From NCBI GenBank assembly GCA_029547705.1, contig JAKPOU010000001.1:197437-261436 (forward strand): a stretch of 64,000 nucleotides of DNA. Direction: 5' to 3'. Of the stretch, positions 34,374 through 45,344 are shown piece after piece. Source of the stretch: Bacteroidota bacterium. Its GTDB lineage: Bacteria; Bacteroidota; Bacteroidia; Bacteroidales; VadinHA17. Numbering within the stretch: position 1 is the stretch's first letter; every line of letters starts with the position of its first letter. The notes under the pieces were generated by a model that searched no databases, had not been told where the DNA came from, and saw only the letters and a list, made by a program, of their open reading frames with translations. A program made the translations under genes and the position numbers.

Positions 34374-35312
34374 ATGAGAATAGGACTTGATATCATGGGT
34401 GGAGATTTTGCACCCGGAGCAGTTATAGAAGGTGCAATTGATACACTTGTTCATCTTTCCGGCGAAGACAAATTAGTTCTTATTGGTGATCAGCAGGCGG
34501 TTGAATCAAAACTCAGGGAGAGTACTGCCGATCTTTCACGTGTCGAAATTGTCCATTCAACACAGGTTATCGGAATGGGTGATATCCCTTCCAAGGCCTA
34601 TTCGCACAAGCCCGATTCGAGTATAGCTGTGGGATACCGGCTTCTGAAGGAAGGCAGGATTGACGGGTTCTGCAGTGCCGGCAATACAGGAGCAATGCTG
34701 GTGGGCGCAAGCTATACCGTCAACGTCATCCCGGGGGTTTTAAGGCCGGCACTTGCTGCAATTGTTCCCCTGTTTGACGACCGCAATGCAGTGATTCTGG
34801 ATGTGGGTCTGAATCCCGACACAAAGCCTGACGTGCTTCTCCAATATGGGCTTCTGGGAAGCTTCTTTGCAAAATATGTCCTGAAGACTGACAGTCCCGT
34901 TGTGAAGCTTCTCAATATTGGAGAAGAGGAATCGAAAGGAACAGCAGCAATCAGAGCTGCCTATGAACTTCTGAAAAGTCACCCGGGAATAAATTTCCAG
35001 GGTAATTTTGAAGCAAACGAAATGTTCAGGGAAAATAATCCTGACGTACTTGTTTGCGATGGTTTTGTCGGAAATATTGTCCTGAAGCAGACAGAGGCCT
35101 TTTACCGGCTGTATAAATCGAGAAATCTGGGTGATCCCTATTTTGAAAGGCTTAATTTTGAGAATATCGGCGGAACGCCGGTAGTGGGTATTAATGCAAA
35201 TGTGGTTATAGGGCATGGAATATCGAAACGTAAGGCCATCATGAACATGATCCTTCAGACCCTTGCGGTAGTCCGTGTCAATCTCTCGCAAAAGATCAAA
35301 GAATCAATCTGA
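34374..35312 (+). CDS. plsX: Phosphate acyltransferase PlsX
   Basis: 312 residues; makes acyl-phosphate from acyl-ACP, the first step toward phosphatidic acid. The N-terminal [14 protein letters not shown], the [15 protein letters not shown] segment, [14 protein letters not shown] and [11 protein letters not shown] are all diagnostic. It is about 40 residues shorter than E. coli PlsX, usual for Bacteroidota. fabH follows 2 bases later. Confidence 0.97.
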   Translation: MRIGLDIMGGDFAPGAVIEGAIDTLVHLSGEDKLVLIGDQQAVESKLRESTADLSRVEIVHSTQVIGMGDIPSKAYSHKPDSSIAVGYRLLKEGRIDGFCSAGNTGAMLVGASYTVNVIPGVLRPALAAIVPLFDDRNAVILDVGLNPDTKPDVLLQYGLLGSFFAKYVLKTDSPVVKLLNIGEEESKGTAAIRAAYELLKSHPGINFQGNFEANEMFRENNPDVLVCDGFVGNIVLKQTEAFYRLYKSRNLGDPYFERLNFENIGGTPVVGINANVVIGHGISKRKAIMNMILQTLAVVRVNLSQKIKESI

Positions 35313-35314
35313 TA

Positions 35315-36313
35315 ATGGGAAAAATACGTGCAGCCATAACTGGGATTCATGCGTGGGTTCCGGAATACAGGCTTACAAATTTTGAGCTGTCCAGAATGGT
35401 TGACACATCCGACGAATGGATAATGCAGCGTGTCGGGATAAAGGAGAGAAGGATCCTGAAAGGGGAAGGGCTCGGTACCTCCGAACTGGGTGTGAACGCA
35501 GTAAAGGGCCTGCTGGAAAAGACAGGAACATCACCCGCTGAAGTGGAACTTCTGATTTGTGCCACCATCACACCTGACATGATGTTTCCGGCAACGGCCA
35601 ATATAATATCCGACAAGGCAGGTATAAAAAATGCATTCAGCTTTGACCTGTCGGCAGCCTGTTCAGGTTTTCTCTTTGCTCTTCAGACCGGTGCGGCATA
35701 CATTGAATCCGGATTATGCAGGAAGGTGGTCATAGTGGGAGCGGATAAAATGTCATCCATAACTGATTATACCGACCGTACCACCTGCCCCCTCTTCGGA
35801 GACGGCGCCGGTGCGGTTCTTCTTGAACCGACAGAAGAGGAAGTGGGCATCATGGACCATATTCTGAATGTTGACGGATCGGGTTGCAGGTACCTTCACA
35901 TGAAAGCCGGGGGATCTGCCAGGCCTGCATCCCATGAAACTGTTGAAGCCAGGGAACACTTCGTCTACCAGGAAGGACAGGCAGTATTCAAGTTTGCAGT
36001 GTCAAGCATGGCTGATGTGGCTGCTGAAATAATGGTACGCAACAATCTTAAACCTGAAGATATTGCCTATCTGGTTCCCCACCAGGCTAATCTCAGAATC
36101 ATTGATGCCACCGGGCGGAGAATGGGACTGCCTCCAGAAAAGGTTATGGTAAATATTGAAAATTACGGAAATACCACTGCGGCAACCATTCCTCTCTGCC
36201 TCTGGGATTATGAAAAAAAACTGAAAAAAGGAGATATACTCATTCTTGCAGCTTTCGGGGGAGGATTCACCTGGGGCTCCATTTATTTAAAATGGGCCTA
36301 TGACCCGCAATAA
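35315..36313 (+). CDS. fabH: 3-oxoacyl-ACP synthase III
   Basis: 332 residues; condenses acetyl-CoA or branched starters with malonyl-ACP to begin fatty acid synthesis. The catalytic triad is visible: Cys in [13 protein letters not shown], His in VPHQANLRI and Asn in [12 protein letters not shown]. It ends the yceD-rpmF-plsX-fabH operon, tying starter synthesis to phospholipid synthesis. Confidence 0.97.
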   Translation: MGKIRAAITGIHAWVPEYRLTNFELSRMVDTSDEWIMQRVGIKERRILKGEGLGTSELGVNAVKGLLEKTGTSPAEVELLICATITPDMMFPATANIISDKAGIKNAFSFDLSAACSGFLFALQTGAAYIESGLCRKVVIVGADKMSSITDYTDRTTCPLFGDGAGAVLLEPTEEEVGIMDHILNVDGSGCRYLHMKAGGSARPASHETVEAREHFVYQEGQAVFKFAVSSMADVAAEIMVRNNLKPEDIAYLVPHQANLRIIDATGRRMGLPPEKVMVNIENYGNTTAATIPLCLWDYEKKLKKGDILILAAFGGGFTWGSIYLKWAYDPQ

Positions 36314-36326
36314 GCATAATGTAATA

Positions 36327-36358
36327 TACGTAATAGTATGTAAATTACGCAATAGTTT
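36327..36358. repeat. Imperfect direct repeat upstream of the bactofilin/ATP synthase operon
   Basis: TACGTAATAGTAT (36327-36339) and TACGCAATAGTTT (36346-36358) repeat with a 19-base step, close to two helical turns, just upstream of the -7 element. It could be a tandem activator site; no protein is assigned. Confidence 0.4.
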
Positions 36359-36359
36359 A

Positions 36360-36367
36360 TATATTTG
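36360..36367 (+). promoter_or_regulatory. -7 promoter element for the bactofilin/ATP synthase operon
   Basis: TATATTTG followed by CGAG fits the consensus fully, 37 bases before the bactofilin ATG. The -33 zone is occupied by the direct repeat instead of TTTG. Confidence 0.5.
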
Positions 36368-36403
36368 CGAGTTATTAAGTTTATATCTTAAAACTCTGAT
36401 AAA

Positions 36404-36799
36404 ATGGCAAAATTCAATGAGGCTGAAATAGCAGCAATCAATCTGATCAGCAGTGGAACTGATATAACCGGGGATATAAAATCAGGCGGAGACCTGCGGA
36501 TTGACGGCACTCTTAACGGCAATCTCAATACCAAGGGAAAGGTGGTTATCGGGCCGACAGGAAAGGTAAACGGAGAAGTAGTCTGCAAAAATTCTGAGGT
36601 TTCAGGTATTGTTGAAGGGAAAATCACTGTACACCAGCTGCTTATTTTAAAAGTCTCTTCCAAGATCCTGGGCGATATAGTTACTGCAAAACTATCAATC
36701 GAGCCAGGCGCAATATTTTCGGGAAACTGTAAAATGAGTGACAATGAAACCGGAGGAGGAGCTGGAAAAGGAAAAGAATCAGAAAAAACCTCAAGATAA
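36404..36799 (+). CDS. Bactofilin (polymer-forming cytoskeletal protein)
   Basis: 131 residues with the bactofilin beta-helix of short repeating strands: GTDITGDIKSGGDLRIDGTLNGNL, KVVIGPTGKVNGEVVCKN, GIVEGKITVHQLLILK, LSIEPGAIFSGNC. Flanking N- and C-terminal tails are short and disordered, as is usual. Bactofilins assemble nucleotide-free filaments on the inner membrane. The 3' end overlaps the next gene by about 56 bases in another frame. Confidence 0.92.
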   Translation: MAKFNEAEIAAINLISSGTDITGDIKSGGDLRIDGTLNGNLNTKGKVVIGPTGKVNGEVVCKNSEVSGIVEGKITVHQLLILKVSSKILGDIVTAKLSIEPGAIFSGNCKMSDNETGGGAGKGKESEKTSR

Positions 36800-36989
36800 A
36801 AGGCTGAGCAGCTATGCCAAATATACCGGTATGGCCTTCCAGATGGGAATAATAATTCTGGCCACCACCTGGGGCGGAATTAAGATAGACCAGCTTGCCG
36901 GATTTGAAAAGCCTGTATTTACAATAATACTTTCATTACTCGGTGTTTTTGCAGCAATCTATACTGCAGTCAAAGACTTTCTGAAGTAA
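36744..36989 (+). CDS. AtpZ/AtpI-family F-ATPase accessory protein
   Basis: 81 residues: a highly charged N-terminus, then two membrane helices (AFQMGIIILATTWGGIKIDQL and PVFTIILSLLGVFAAIYTAVK) with the YAKYTGMAFQMG entry typical of AtpZ. AtpZ/AtpI assist assembly of the c-ring or act with it as a Mg/Ca channel. I use the ATG at 36744; a GTG at 36738 is also possible. Both lie inside the bactofilin gene, so the two are translationally linked. Confidence 0.85.
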   Translation: MKPEEELEKEKNQKKPQDKRLSSYAKYTGMAFQMGIIILATTWGGIKIDQLAGFEKPVFTIILSLLGVFAAIYTAVKDFLK

Positions 36990-36997
36990 ACCTTACC

Positions 36998-37384
36998 GTG
37001 AAACTGTTTTTAAAAAATATTACCGGCCTCGTCATCCTGACGGTCATTGTCCTTTCAGCGGGATTGATACTGGTTCTGAAATACGGACCGGGATTTAATT
37101 TCGGAGAGCTTGCCCTGCTGACACTCACCTTTGCCATCCTTGCCCTTGTTTCAATGACAATTATTCACAAAGGCCGGAAAAAAGATGCGGATGCCCAGGT
37201 TATTCACCTGCTTGTTGCCGTGGGTATCAAGTTTATAACTGATCTTGTCATCGCCCTTGTCTGGTTTTTTGTCCTGAAAAAAACCAGTGTAACATTAGTA
37301 ATATTGTTTTTTGTACTATATTTAGCCTTCACTCTGTTTTCGGTATTGGGTGTATTGAAAACACTGAAATACAAACCCTTATAA
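36998..37384 (+). CDS. Small four-helix membrane protein at the AtpI position
   Basis: 128 residues from a GTG start, 8 bases after atpZ, with four predicted helices (about 8-27, 36-56, 68-92, 98-122). Sequence alone gives no family, but a poorly conserved protein of this size directly before atpB is the usual place of the ATP synthase I-like subunit. Function is inferred from position only. Confidence 0.7.
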   Translation: MKLFLKNITGLVILTVIVLSAGLILVLKYGPGFNFGELALLTLTFAILALVSMTIIHKGRKKDADAQVIHLLVAVGIKFITDLVIALVWFFVLKKTSVTLVILFFVLYLAFTLFSVLGVLKTLKYKPL

Positions 37385-37402
37385 CAGACTATCAAGTTGA
37401 AA

Positions 37403-38488
37403 ATGCGTATTGTAACATTTGTATTTCTCATTTTACTGCATATTGCATATCCTGTTTCCGGATCAGTACAAAACGGTTCCGGACCGCATGAGGAAAAAAA
37501 TCAGACTGAAGCCGGAACAAAATTCAATGCCAGTGAATTTATAATAGATCACATCAGTGATTCGCATGAATGGCATATCATGACCCTCGGGGAGGGCGAA
37601 AACGAGAAGCATATCACCCTGTACCTTCCGGTAATATTATACAGCAAGAAAAGCGGTCTGCATCTTTTCTCCTCAAGGAGGCTTGCCCACGGTCATGAAT
37701 ATCAGGGCTTCAGGCTCATGCAGGAGGGAGATCTCAAGGGGAAGATTGTTTCACTCAGTGAAAACGGAGAAGTTGACAGTGAAAACCTGCTGCTGGATTT
37801 TTCCATGACAAAGACGGTTGTGGGTATGCTTGCCGCAGCAATCATAGGTCTTACACTTTTTCTGCTCCTTTCCAGGTCGTACAGTAAAACGGGAATCAGC
37901 CATCCGAAGGGCATACAGAGCCTGCTGGAACCAGTTATATGCTTTGTCCGTGATGATATAGCAATTCCCAATATCGGTCATGAGAAACATGCCAGGTTCA
38001 TGCCCTATCTCCTGTCGGTATTCTTTTTTATTCTGATAAACAACATAATGGGACTTATTCCCTTTCCGCCGCCTTTCGGGGCAAACGTGACCGGGAATAT
38101 TGCAGTTACTTTCACACTTGCCTTTTTCTCATTTGTGATCATTCAGATAAACGGCAGCAAGTCTTACTGGAGGCATATTTTTGCCGCACCCGGCCTGCCG
38201 GTGTGGATGCTGCCCCTGATGATACCCGTGGAGATGATAGGTGTGATAGCAAAGCCTTTTGCACTTATGGTCCGTCTTTTTGCGAATATTACCGCAGGAC
38301 ACATAATTGTAATGAGTCTGCTTGCGCTGATATTTATTTTCAACTCTCTCTTTGTTGCCCCGGTAACAATATTATTTGTGATTTTCATGGATTGCCTCGA
38401 GTTACTTGTGGCTTTCCTTCAGGCATATGTTTTTACGCTTTTGTCCGCACTGTTTATCAGTCTGGCAGTAGTGGAGGAACATCATTAA
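37403..38488 (+). CDS. atpB: F0F1 ATP synthase subunit a
   Basis: 361 residues from the ATG at 37403 (a TTG two codons earlier is possible). A cleavable signal peptide and a long periplasmic N-terminal domain (to about 135) precede the helices, typical of Bacteroidota AtpB. The conserved channel Arg lies in MVRLFANITAGHII and the last helices carry VAFLQAYVFTLLSALFI. It forms the proton half-channels with the c-ring. Confidence 0.95.
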   Translation: MRIVTFVFLILLHIAYPVSGSVQNGSGPHEEKNQTEAGTKFNASEFIIDHISDSHEWHIMTLGEGENEKHITLYLPVILYSKKSGLHLFSSRRLAHGHEYQGFRLMQEGDLKGKIVSLSENGEVDSENLLLDFSMTKTVVGMLAAAIIGLTLFLLLSRSYSKTGISHPKGIQSLLEPVICFVRDDIAIPNIGHEKHARFMPYLLSVFFFILINNIMGLIPFPPPFGANVTGNIAVTFTLAFFSFVIIQINGSKSYWRHIFAAPGLPVWMLPLMIPVEMIGVIAKPFALMVRLFANITAGHIIVMSLLALIFIFNSLFVAPVTILFVIFMDCLELLVAFLQAYVFTLLSALFISLAVVEEHH

Positions 38489-38504
38489 TATTTTATGTGT
38501 TTAA

Positions 38505-38723
<219 letters not shown>

Positions 38724-38730
38724 GAAAAAT

Positions 38731-38761
38731 GAAATCCTGCAACGGTTGGTTGCAGGATTTC
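38731..38761 (+). other. Perfect stem-loop between atpE and atpF
   Basis: GAAATCCTGCAAC (38731-38743) pairs with all 13 bases of GTTGCAGGATTTC (38749-38761) around a five-base loop, 7 bases after the atpE stop codon. There is no T tract after it, so it is more likely an mRNA-stability or processing element than a full terminator. Confidence 0.8.
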
Positions 38762-38789
38762 TTCATTTCAGAAATTTAACAGATTAATC

Positions 38790-39305
38790 ATGATATTAGC
38801 CAGCAATAGTCTTACCAGCCCTGCAGTAGGAACAATTTTCTGGGCCGTGCTTATCTTCGGCATCTTTTTTTACATACTTTCAAAATTTGCATGGAAACCC
38901 ATTCTCAGTGCCCTGAAACAAAGGGATGACCTGATAAAGGGATCTCTTGAGGCAGCTGAAAATGCACGCAGGGAAATGATTCAGCTTCAGAGCGATAATG
39001 AAGCAATCCTGCAAAAGGCAAGGGAAGAGAGAGAGAATATCCTGAAAGAAGCCAGGGATGTGAGGGATAAACTGATTTCCGAAGCGAAGGTCAGGGCCAC
39101 GGAGGAAGCTTCAAAAATTGTTGAAAGTGCAAAAACCGGTATTGAAAGGGAAAGAAACAAGGTCCTTTCCGAGATTCATGATCAGCTGGCTACGCTGTCC
39201 GTTGACATTGCCTCAAAGCTTATAGGCGAACATCTGTCCGGGAGCGGAGAACAGGAGAAGCTCATAAGAAAATACCTTGACGATATAAAAATCAATAAGA
39301 ACTGA
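38790..39305 (+). CDS. atpF: F0F1 ATP synthase subunit b
   Basis: 171 residues: a single N-terminal helix (about 10-30, GTIFWAVLIFGIFFYILSKF) and a long charged coiled coil that forms the peripheral stalk. Its TGA stop overlaps the atpH ATG by one base (ATGA), indicating coupled translation. Confidence 0.96.
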   Translation: MILASNSLTSPAVGTIFWAVLIFGIFFYILSKFAWKPILSALKQRDDLIKGSLEAAENARREMIQLQSDNEAILQKAREERENILKEARDVRDKLISEAKVRATEEASKIVESAKTGIERERNKVLSEIHDQLATLSVDIASKLIGEHLSGSGEQEKLIRKYLDDIKINKN

Positions 39306-39847
39306 TGAACGACGGTAAAATATCTGTCAGATATGCACGTGCACTTTTCCTGTCGGCACTTGACAGGAAAATACTTGACAGGGTTTACGCCGATATGGCG
39401 CTTATTGCGGAGGTATGCAGTGTTCCCGAATTCAGGGAGTTGCTGGAAAGCCCGATAATCCTGCCATCCAGGAAAAATGAAATAATACAGGGAACCCTGA
39501 AGGGGAAAATAGATGAGATTACTGCTTCCCTGATCAGGCTTGTTGTAAAAAACGGACGGGAATCATACCTTCCCGGTATTGCGAGGGAATTTGTACGCTC
39601 TACAAAGGAATACAGGGGTATCACCGAAACGGTTCTGACAACGGCGGTCAGGGTGGATGAAGAAACAAAGAAACAGATAGCAGACCTTATTGCAGAAGCC
39701 TTCAAAACAAAGGTGGAACTGAAGGAAGTTGTCGACAGGGACATTATCGGCGGATTCATACTGAAAGCAGAAGATAATTATATAGATGCAAGCGTCAGGA
39801 ATAAGCTGAGAAAAATTGAAAAAGAACTTAAAAGCAGAACCTTTTAG
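39305..39847 (+). CDS. atpH: F0F1 ATP synthase subunit delta
   Basis: 180 residues, full length, with the N-terminal helical bundle (ISVRYARALFLSALDR) and the C-terminal signature DRDIIGGFILKAEDNYIDASVRNKL. It links subunit b to the top of F1. It begins on the last base of atpF. Confidence 0.96.
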   Translation: MNDGKISVRYARALFLSALDRKILDRVYADMALIAEVCSVPEFRELLESPIILPSRKNEIIQGTLKGKIDEITASLIRLVVKNGRESYLPGIAREFVRSTKEYRGITETVLTTAVRVDEETKKQIADLIAEAFKTKVELKEVVDRDIIGGFILKAEDNYIDASVRNKLRKIEKELKSRTF

Positions 39848-39917
39848 TTTCACTGTTTTCCGTCGGGCATTCAGCCGGGAAATGAATTAAGATAAACAAG
39901 TAATTAATATCAGAAAT

Positions 39918-41501
39918 ATGGCAAGTATAAAACCCGCGGAAGTATCAAGCATTCTGCGACAGCAACTTGAGGGAATTCAAACCGGATCAGACCTGGAGGA
40001 AGTAGGTACAGTTCTTACTGTTGGTGACGGAATTGCCCGTATTTACGGTCTTTCAAATGCACAGGCAAATGAACTGATTGAGTTTGAAAACGGCATCGAA
40101 GCCATCGTGCTTAACCTGGAGGAGGACAATATCGGTGCAGTGCTTCTTGGTCCGACGGAAGAAATAAATGAAGGGGACATTGTAAAGCGGACAGGACGTA
40201 TTGCATCCATCGGAGTCGGTGAAGGACTGCTCGGAAGGGTTATATCCCCGACCGGCCAGCCGCTTGACGGGAAGGGCCCTGTTGAAGGCAGGCTGTATAA
40301 CATGCCCTTCGAGAGAAAAGCCCCGGGAGTTATTTTCCGTCAGCCCGTAAAGCAGCCCCTTCAGACCGGACTGAAGCCCATTGATGCAATGATACCCATA
40401 GGAAGAGGGCAGAGGGAACTTATAATCGGTGACCGCCAGACCGGGAAAACGGCAATTGCCATTGACACCATCATAAACCAGCGGAGCAATTTTGAGAAGG
40501 GTGAACCGGTTTACTGCATCTATGTTGCCGTGGGACAGAAAGGATCAACAGTTGCCAATATTGCCAAAACGCTTGAGGAATACGGGGCTCTTGAATATAC
40601 CGTGATTGTTCTCGCAACAGCTTCCGATCCCGCTGCATCCCAGTTCTACGCACCCTTTGCAGGTGCTGCCATCGGGGAATTTTTCCGCGATACCGGAAGG
40701 GATGCACTCGTTATCTATGACGACCTTTCGAAACAGGCAGTCTCATACAGGGAGGTTTCCCTGCTCCTGCGCCGACCCCCCGGACGTGAAGCATACCCGG
40801 GAGATGTCTTCTACCTTCATTCACGGCTGCTTGAAAGAGCGGCGAAAATCATTGAATCGGATGATGTTGCCCGGCAGATGAACGACCTTCCAGAATCGAT
40901 CCGGCACATGGTAAAAGGAGGAGGTTCCCTCACTGCCCTGCCCATTATAGAAACCCAGGCCGGTGACGTTGCCGCATATATACCCACAAATGTGATATCC
41001 ATCACTGACGGGCAGATATTTCTGGAATCCAACCTCTTCAATGCCGGAGTCAGGCCGGCTATCAATGTCGGAATCTCCGTTTCGAGGGTGGGTGGAAATG
41101 CCCAGATCCGGGCCATGAAGAAGGTTGCCGGGACATTGAAAGTAGACCAGGCCCAGTACAGGGAACTCGAGGCATTCTCAAAATTCGGTTCCGACCTTGA
41201 TGCAGCCACCATGGCAGTTCTGAACAAGGGTTCAAAGAACGTTGAAATACTTAAACAGGGACAGTACAGACCCATGCCGGTGGAGAAACAGATTGCTATA
41301 ATCTATTGCGGAACCATGGCCCTGCTCAGGGATGTTCCGGTTTCAAAAGTGAATGAGTTTGAGAATGAATACCTGGAGATGCTTGATCTGAAGCACCGTG
41401 ATGTTCTTGACAGGCTTGCGGAAGGAACCATTGATGATGATATTACAAAAGTGCTTGAAAAGGTTGCGGCAGAAGTAGCAATGAAATACAAATCAAAATA
41501 G
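39918..41501 (+). CDS. atpA: F0F1 ATP synthase subunit alpha
   Basis: 527 residues; non-catalytic nucleotide-binding subunit of F1. It has Walker [10 protein letters not shown], the conserved Arg finger region ([18 protein letters not shown]) and the signature [14 protein letters not shown]. Normal length, no interruption. Confidence 0.98.
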   Translation: MASIKPAEVSSILRQQLEGIQTGSDLEEVGTVLTVGDGIARIYGLSNAQANELIEFENGIEAIVLNLEEDNIGAVLLGPTEEINEGDIVKRTGRIASIGVGEGLLGRVISPTGQPLDGKGPVEGRLYNMPFERKAPGVIFRQPVKQPLQTGLKPIDAMIPIGRGQRELIIGDRQTGKTAIAIDTIINQRSNFEKGEPVYCIYVAVGQKGSTVANIAKTLEEYGALEYTVIVLATASDPAASQFYAPFAGAAIGEFFRDTGRDALVIYDDLSKQAVSYREVSLLLRRPPGREAYPGDVFYLHSRLLERAAKIIESDDVARQMNDLPESIRHMVKGGGSLTALPIIETQAGDVAAYIPTNVISITDGQIFLESNLFNAGVRPAINVGISVSRVGGNAQIRAMKKVAGTLKVDQAQYRELEAFSKFGSDLDAATMAVLNKGSKNVEILKQGQYRPMPVEKQIAIIYCGTMALLRDVPVSKVNEFENEYLEMLDLKHRDVLDRLAEGTIDDDITKVLEKVAAEVAMKYKSK

Positions 41502-41531
41502 AAGGGAGAGCGGCCAAAATATAATTTCAGA

Positions 41532-42419
41532 ATGGCGAATTTAAAGGAAATAAGGGTCAGAATAGCTTCGGTAAAATCGACAAGGCAGATAACATCAGCC
41601 ATGAAAATGGTTTCTGCTGCCAAACTGAGAAGGGCACAGGACAAGATACTGAAGCTCCGGCCATACGCAAACAAGCTGCATGAGATACTTGTCAACCTGT
41701 CCCAGAGCCTGGCGGAAACACAGATTGAGAATGTATATGGCAGAAGCTCCCTGCCCGGGAAGATACTCCTGGTGGTAATAACTTCTAACAAGGGATTATG
41801 CGGAGCCTTTAATTCAAATGTGATCAGGGAAGTAAGAAGGCTGATATCTGAGAAATATGCAGATCAGCACCGGAATGGAAATGTAAGCATTCTTCCCGTC
41901 GGGAAAAAGGGCTATGATTATTTCAGGAACCTGAATATCAAGATGCTGCCAGACTGTAATGATCTGCTTAATGACCTTACTTTCAACAATGCCGTGCTTG
42001 TTGCCGAATCGGTTATGAAAAGTTTCGTTGCCGGGGAATATGACAGGGTTGAGATTATTTACAACCAGTTCAAGAATGCTGCTGTCCAGAATCTGACCGA
42101 CGAAGTCTTCCTTCCTGTGGAAACCGCTCAGCCCGATGAATTCTCAGCAGCAATGCCTGCTGATTACATCTATGAACCCACAAAGGAGGAGATTATAGAA
42201 GAGCTGATTCCCAAGTCACTTAAAATACAATTTTACAAGGCTGTGCTGGATTCCTTCGTTGCTGAACACGGGGCAAGGATGACAGCGATGCACAAGGCAA
42301 CCGATAATGCCACCGAACTGATACGCGATCTTACCCTTGAGTATAACAAGGCCAGGCAGGCATCGATTACCAATCAGATACTCGAGGTCGTCAGCGGTGC
42401 GGAAGCACTTAAAGGTTAG
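41532..42419 (+). CDS. atpG: F0F1 ATP synthase subunit gamma
   Basis: 295 residues; the rotor shaft. The N-terminal helix (RIASVKSTRQITSAMKMVSAAKLRRAQ) and C-terminal helix (MTAMHKATDNATELIRDLTLEYNKARQASIT) are both conserved, with SNKGLCGAFNSNV between them. It is followed 19 bases later by a polyprenyl synthase gene instead of atpD. Confidence 0.97.
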   Translation: MANLKEIRVRIASVKSTRQITSAMKMVSAAKLRRAQDKILKLRPYANKLHEILVNLSQSLAETQIENVYGRSSLPGKILLVVITSNKGLCGAFNSNVIREVRRLISEKYADQHRNGNVSILPVGKKGYDYFRNLNIKMLPDCNDLLNDLTFNNAVLVAESVMKSFVAGEYDRVEIIYNQFKNAAVQNLTDEVFLPVETAQPDEFSAAMPADYIYEPTKEEIIEELIPKSLKIQFYKAVLDSFVAEHGARMTAMHKATDNATELIRDLTLEYNKARQASITNQILEVVSGAEALKG

Positions 42420-42438
42420 TTATCATCTTTTTAAGGGA

Positions 42439-43413
42439 ATGTACAATCAATCTCAACTTAAAGAGCTGGTCGATAAGGCCCTGATGAATCTGTCATACAA
42501 TACGGAAGCACCCAGACTGATCGATCCGGTTAAATATATCATGTCGCTGGGAGGCAAAAGGCTGCGTCCCGTTATGCTTCTGATGGCCTGCAACATCTTT
42601 TCTGACAGGATAAATGATGCGGTGATGCCTGCTGCCGGAATAGAGATATTCCATAATTTCACCCTGGTGCATGATGATATCATGGATCAGGCTTCACTCA
42701 GAAGGGGCCTTGCGACAATTCATCATAAATGGAATGTTAACCAGGCGATATTATCGGGAGATGTGATGGCTTTTCTGGCAGGTGACTGCTTCCTTCAGCT
42801 TCCGCAGGGGAACCTGGTAAGGGTCCTGAGGATCTTCAACAAGGCTGCCAGGGACGTATGTGCGGGACAACAGCTTGATATGGATTATGAAAAGGCAGTA
42901 ATCGTTACACAGGAAGAATACCTGAAAATGATTGAGCTGAAAACAGCAGTACTTATTGCCGCATCAGTAAAAATCGGAGCAATTATAGGCGGGGCTGACG
43001 AAAAAAATGCTGACCTGCTTTCCGAATTCGGAAATAATCTCGGTCTTGCATTCCAGATACAGGATGACATTCTTGATGTATGGGGTGATTCAAAGGTATT
43101 CGGTAAAAAGCCGGGAGGTGATATTGTCGCAAACAAAAAGACCCTGCCCCTGGTGAAAGCAATGGAAAAAGCTTCTGTTCCGCAGAAAAAAGTCCTCCAG
43201 GAACTCTTTGCGGAGGTTGAAACCGATCCGGAGGCAAAGATCAGGAAAGTCATTGATATATATGATGAGCTGGATATCAGGAATATGACGGAATCCCTTG
43301 CCCGTGAGTATATAGGCAAGGCATTCGCGCTGCTGAAGAAGCTCCCTGCAGAGGAGAAAAGAAAGCAGGAGATGATGAATCTGGCAACGTCGCTTATGGA
43401 AAGGGAATACTGA
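42439..43413 (+). CDS. Polyprenyl diphosphate synthase
   Basis: 324 residues from the ATG at 42439 (upstream in-frame codons overlap atpG and are not homologous). Both aspartate-rich motifs are present: LVHDDIMDQASLRRG (first) and FQIQDDILDVWGD (second), with GGKRLRPVMLLMAC for substrate binding. It condenses isopentenyl diphosphate with an allylic diphosphate; bulky Phe residues before the first motif (GIEIFHNFTL) suggest a short- to medium-chain product (FPP/GGPP), but product length is uncertain. It is placed inside the ATP synthase cluster between atpG and atpD. Confidence 0.9.
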   Translation: MYNQSQLKELVDKALMNLSYNTEAPRLIDPVKYIMSLGGKRLRPVMLLMACNIFSDRINDAVMPAAGIEIFHNFTLVHDDIMDQASLRRGLATIHHKWNVNQAILSGDVMAFLAGDCFLQLPQGNLVRVLRIFNKAARDVCAGQQLDMDYEKAVIVTQEEYLKMIELKTAVLIAASVKIGAIIGGADEKNADLLSEFGNNLGLAFQIQDDILDVWGDSKVFGKKPGGDIVANKKTLPLVKAMEKASVPQKKVLQELFAEVETDPEAKIRKVIDIYDELDIRNMTESLAREYIGKAFALLKKLPAEEKRKQEMMNLATSLMEREY

Positions 43414-43493
43414 TGCGCTGACCCGGGAATGTCGGTGCATCCGGACAGGAACAGGACAGCCGGGCTTGTCAGCCATTACTGCTTTAAATATGA

Positions 43494-45077
<1,584 letters not shown>

Positions 45078-45088
45078 CTGACATCAGG

Positions 45089-45334
45089 ATGAAAGTAGAA
45101 ATTATCACTCCTGACCACAGGGTGTTTGAAGGTGAAATCAAATCAATAAGAGTACCCGGAAAGAAGGGATCCTTCCAGGTTCTGAAGGATCACGCCCCGA
45201 TTATCTCAACCCTGGAAAACGGCCCTGTAATTATTGTTGACATGGAAGGGCGGGAAACAGTTTTTGAAATCAACGGCGGGGTGATAGAGGTAAAAATGAA
45301 CAAAATAATAGTCCTTGCCGAATCGGTAAACTGA
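45089..45334 (+). CDS. atpC: F0F1 ATP synthase subunit epsilon, short form
   Basis: 81 residues covering only the N-terminal beta-sandwich (MKVEIITPDHRVFEGEIKS to NKIIVLAESVN). The C-terminal helical hairpin that inhibits ATP hydrolysis in other bacteria is missing, which is common in Bacteroidota. It lies 11 bases after atpD and 10 before the decarboxylase gene. Confidence 0.94.
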   Translation: MKVEIITPDHRVFEGEIKSIRVPGKKGSFQVLKDHAPIISTLENGPVIIVDMEGRETVFEINGGVIEVKMNKIIVLAESVN

Positions 45335-45344
45335 AAAACGGGAC

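Noticed and set aside
40817..41791. Long open frames antisense to atpA and atpG
   Set aside because: They mirror highly conserved genes on the other strand and their translations look like typical reverse-strand artefacts rich in Ser, Phe and Ile.
42337..42438. Longer start for the polyprenyl synthase
   Set aside because: These codons overlap the conserved end of atpG and the homology begins at the ATG at 42439.
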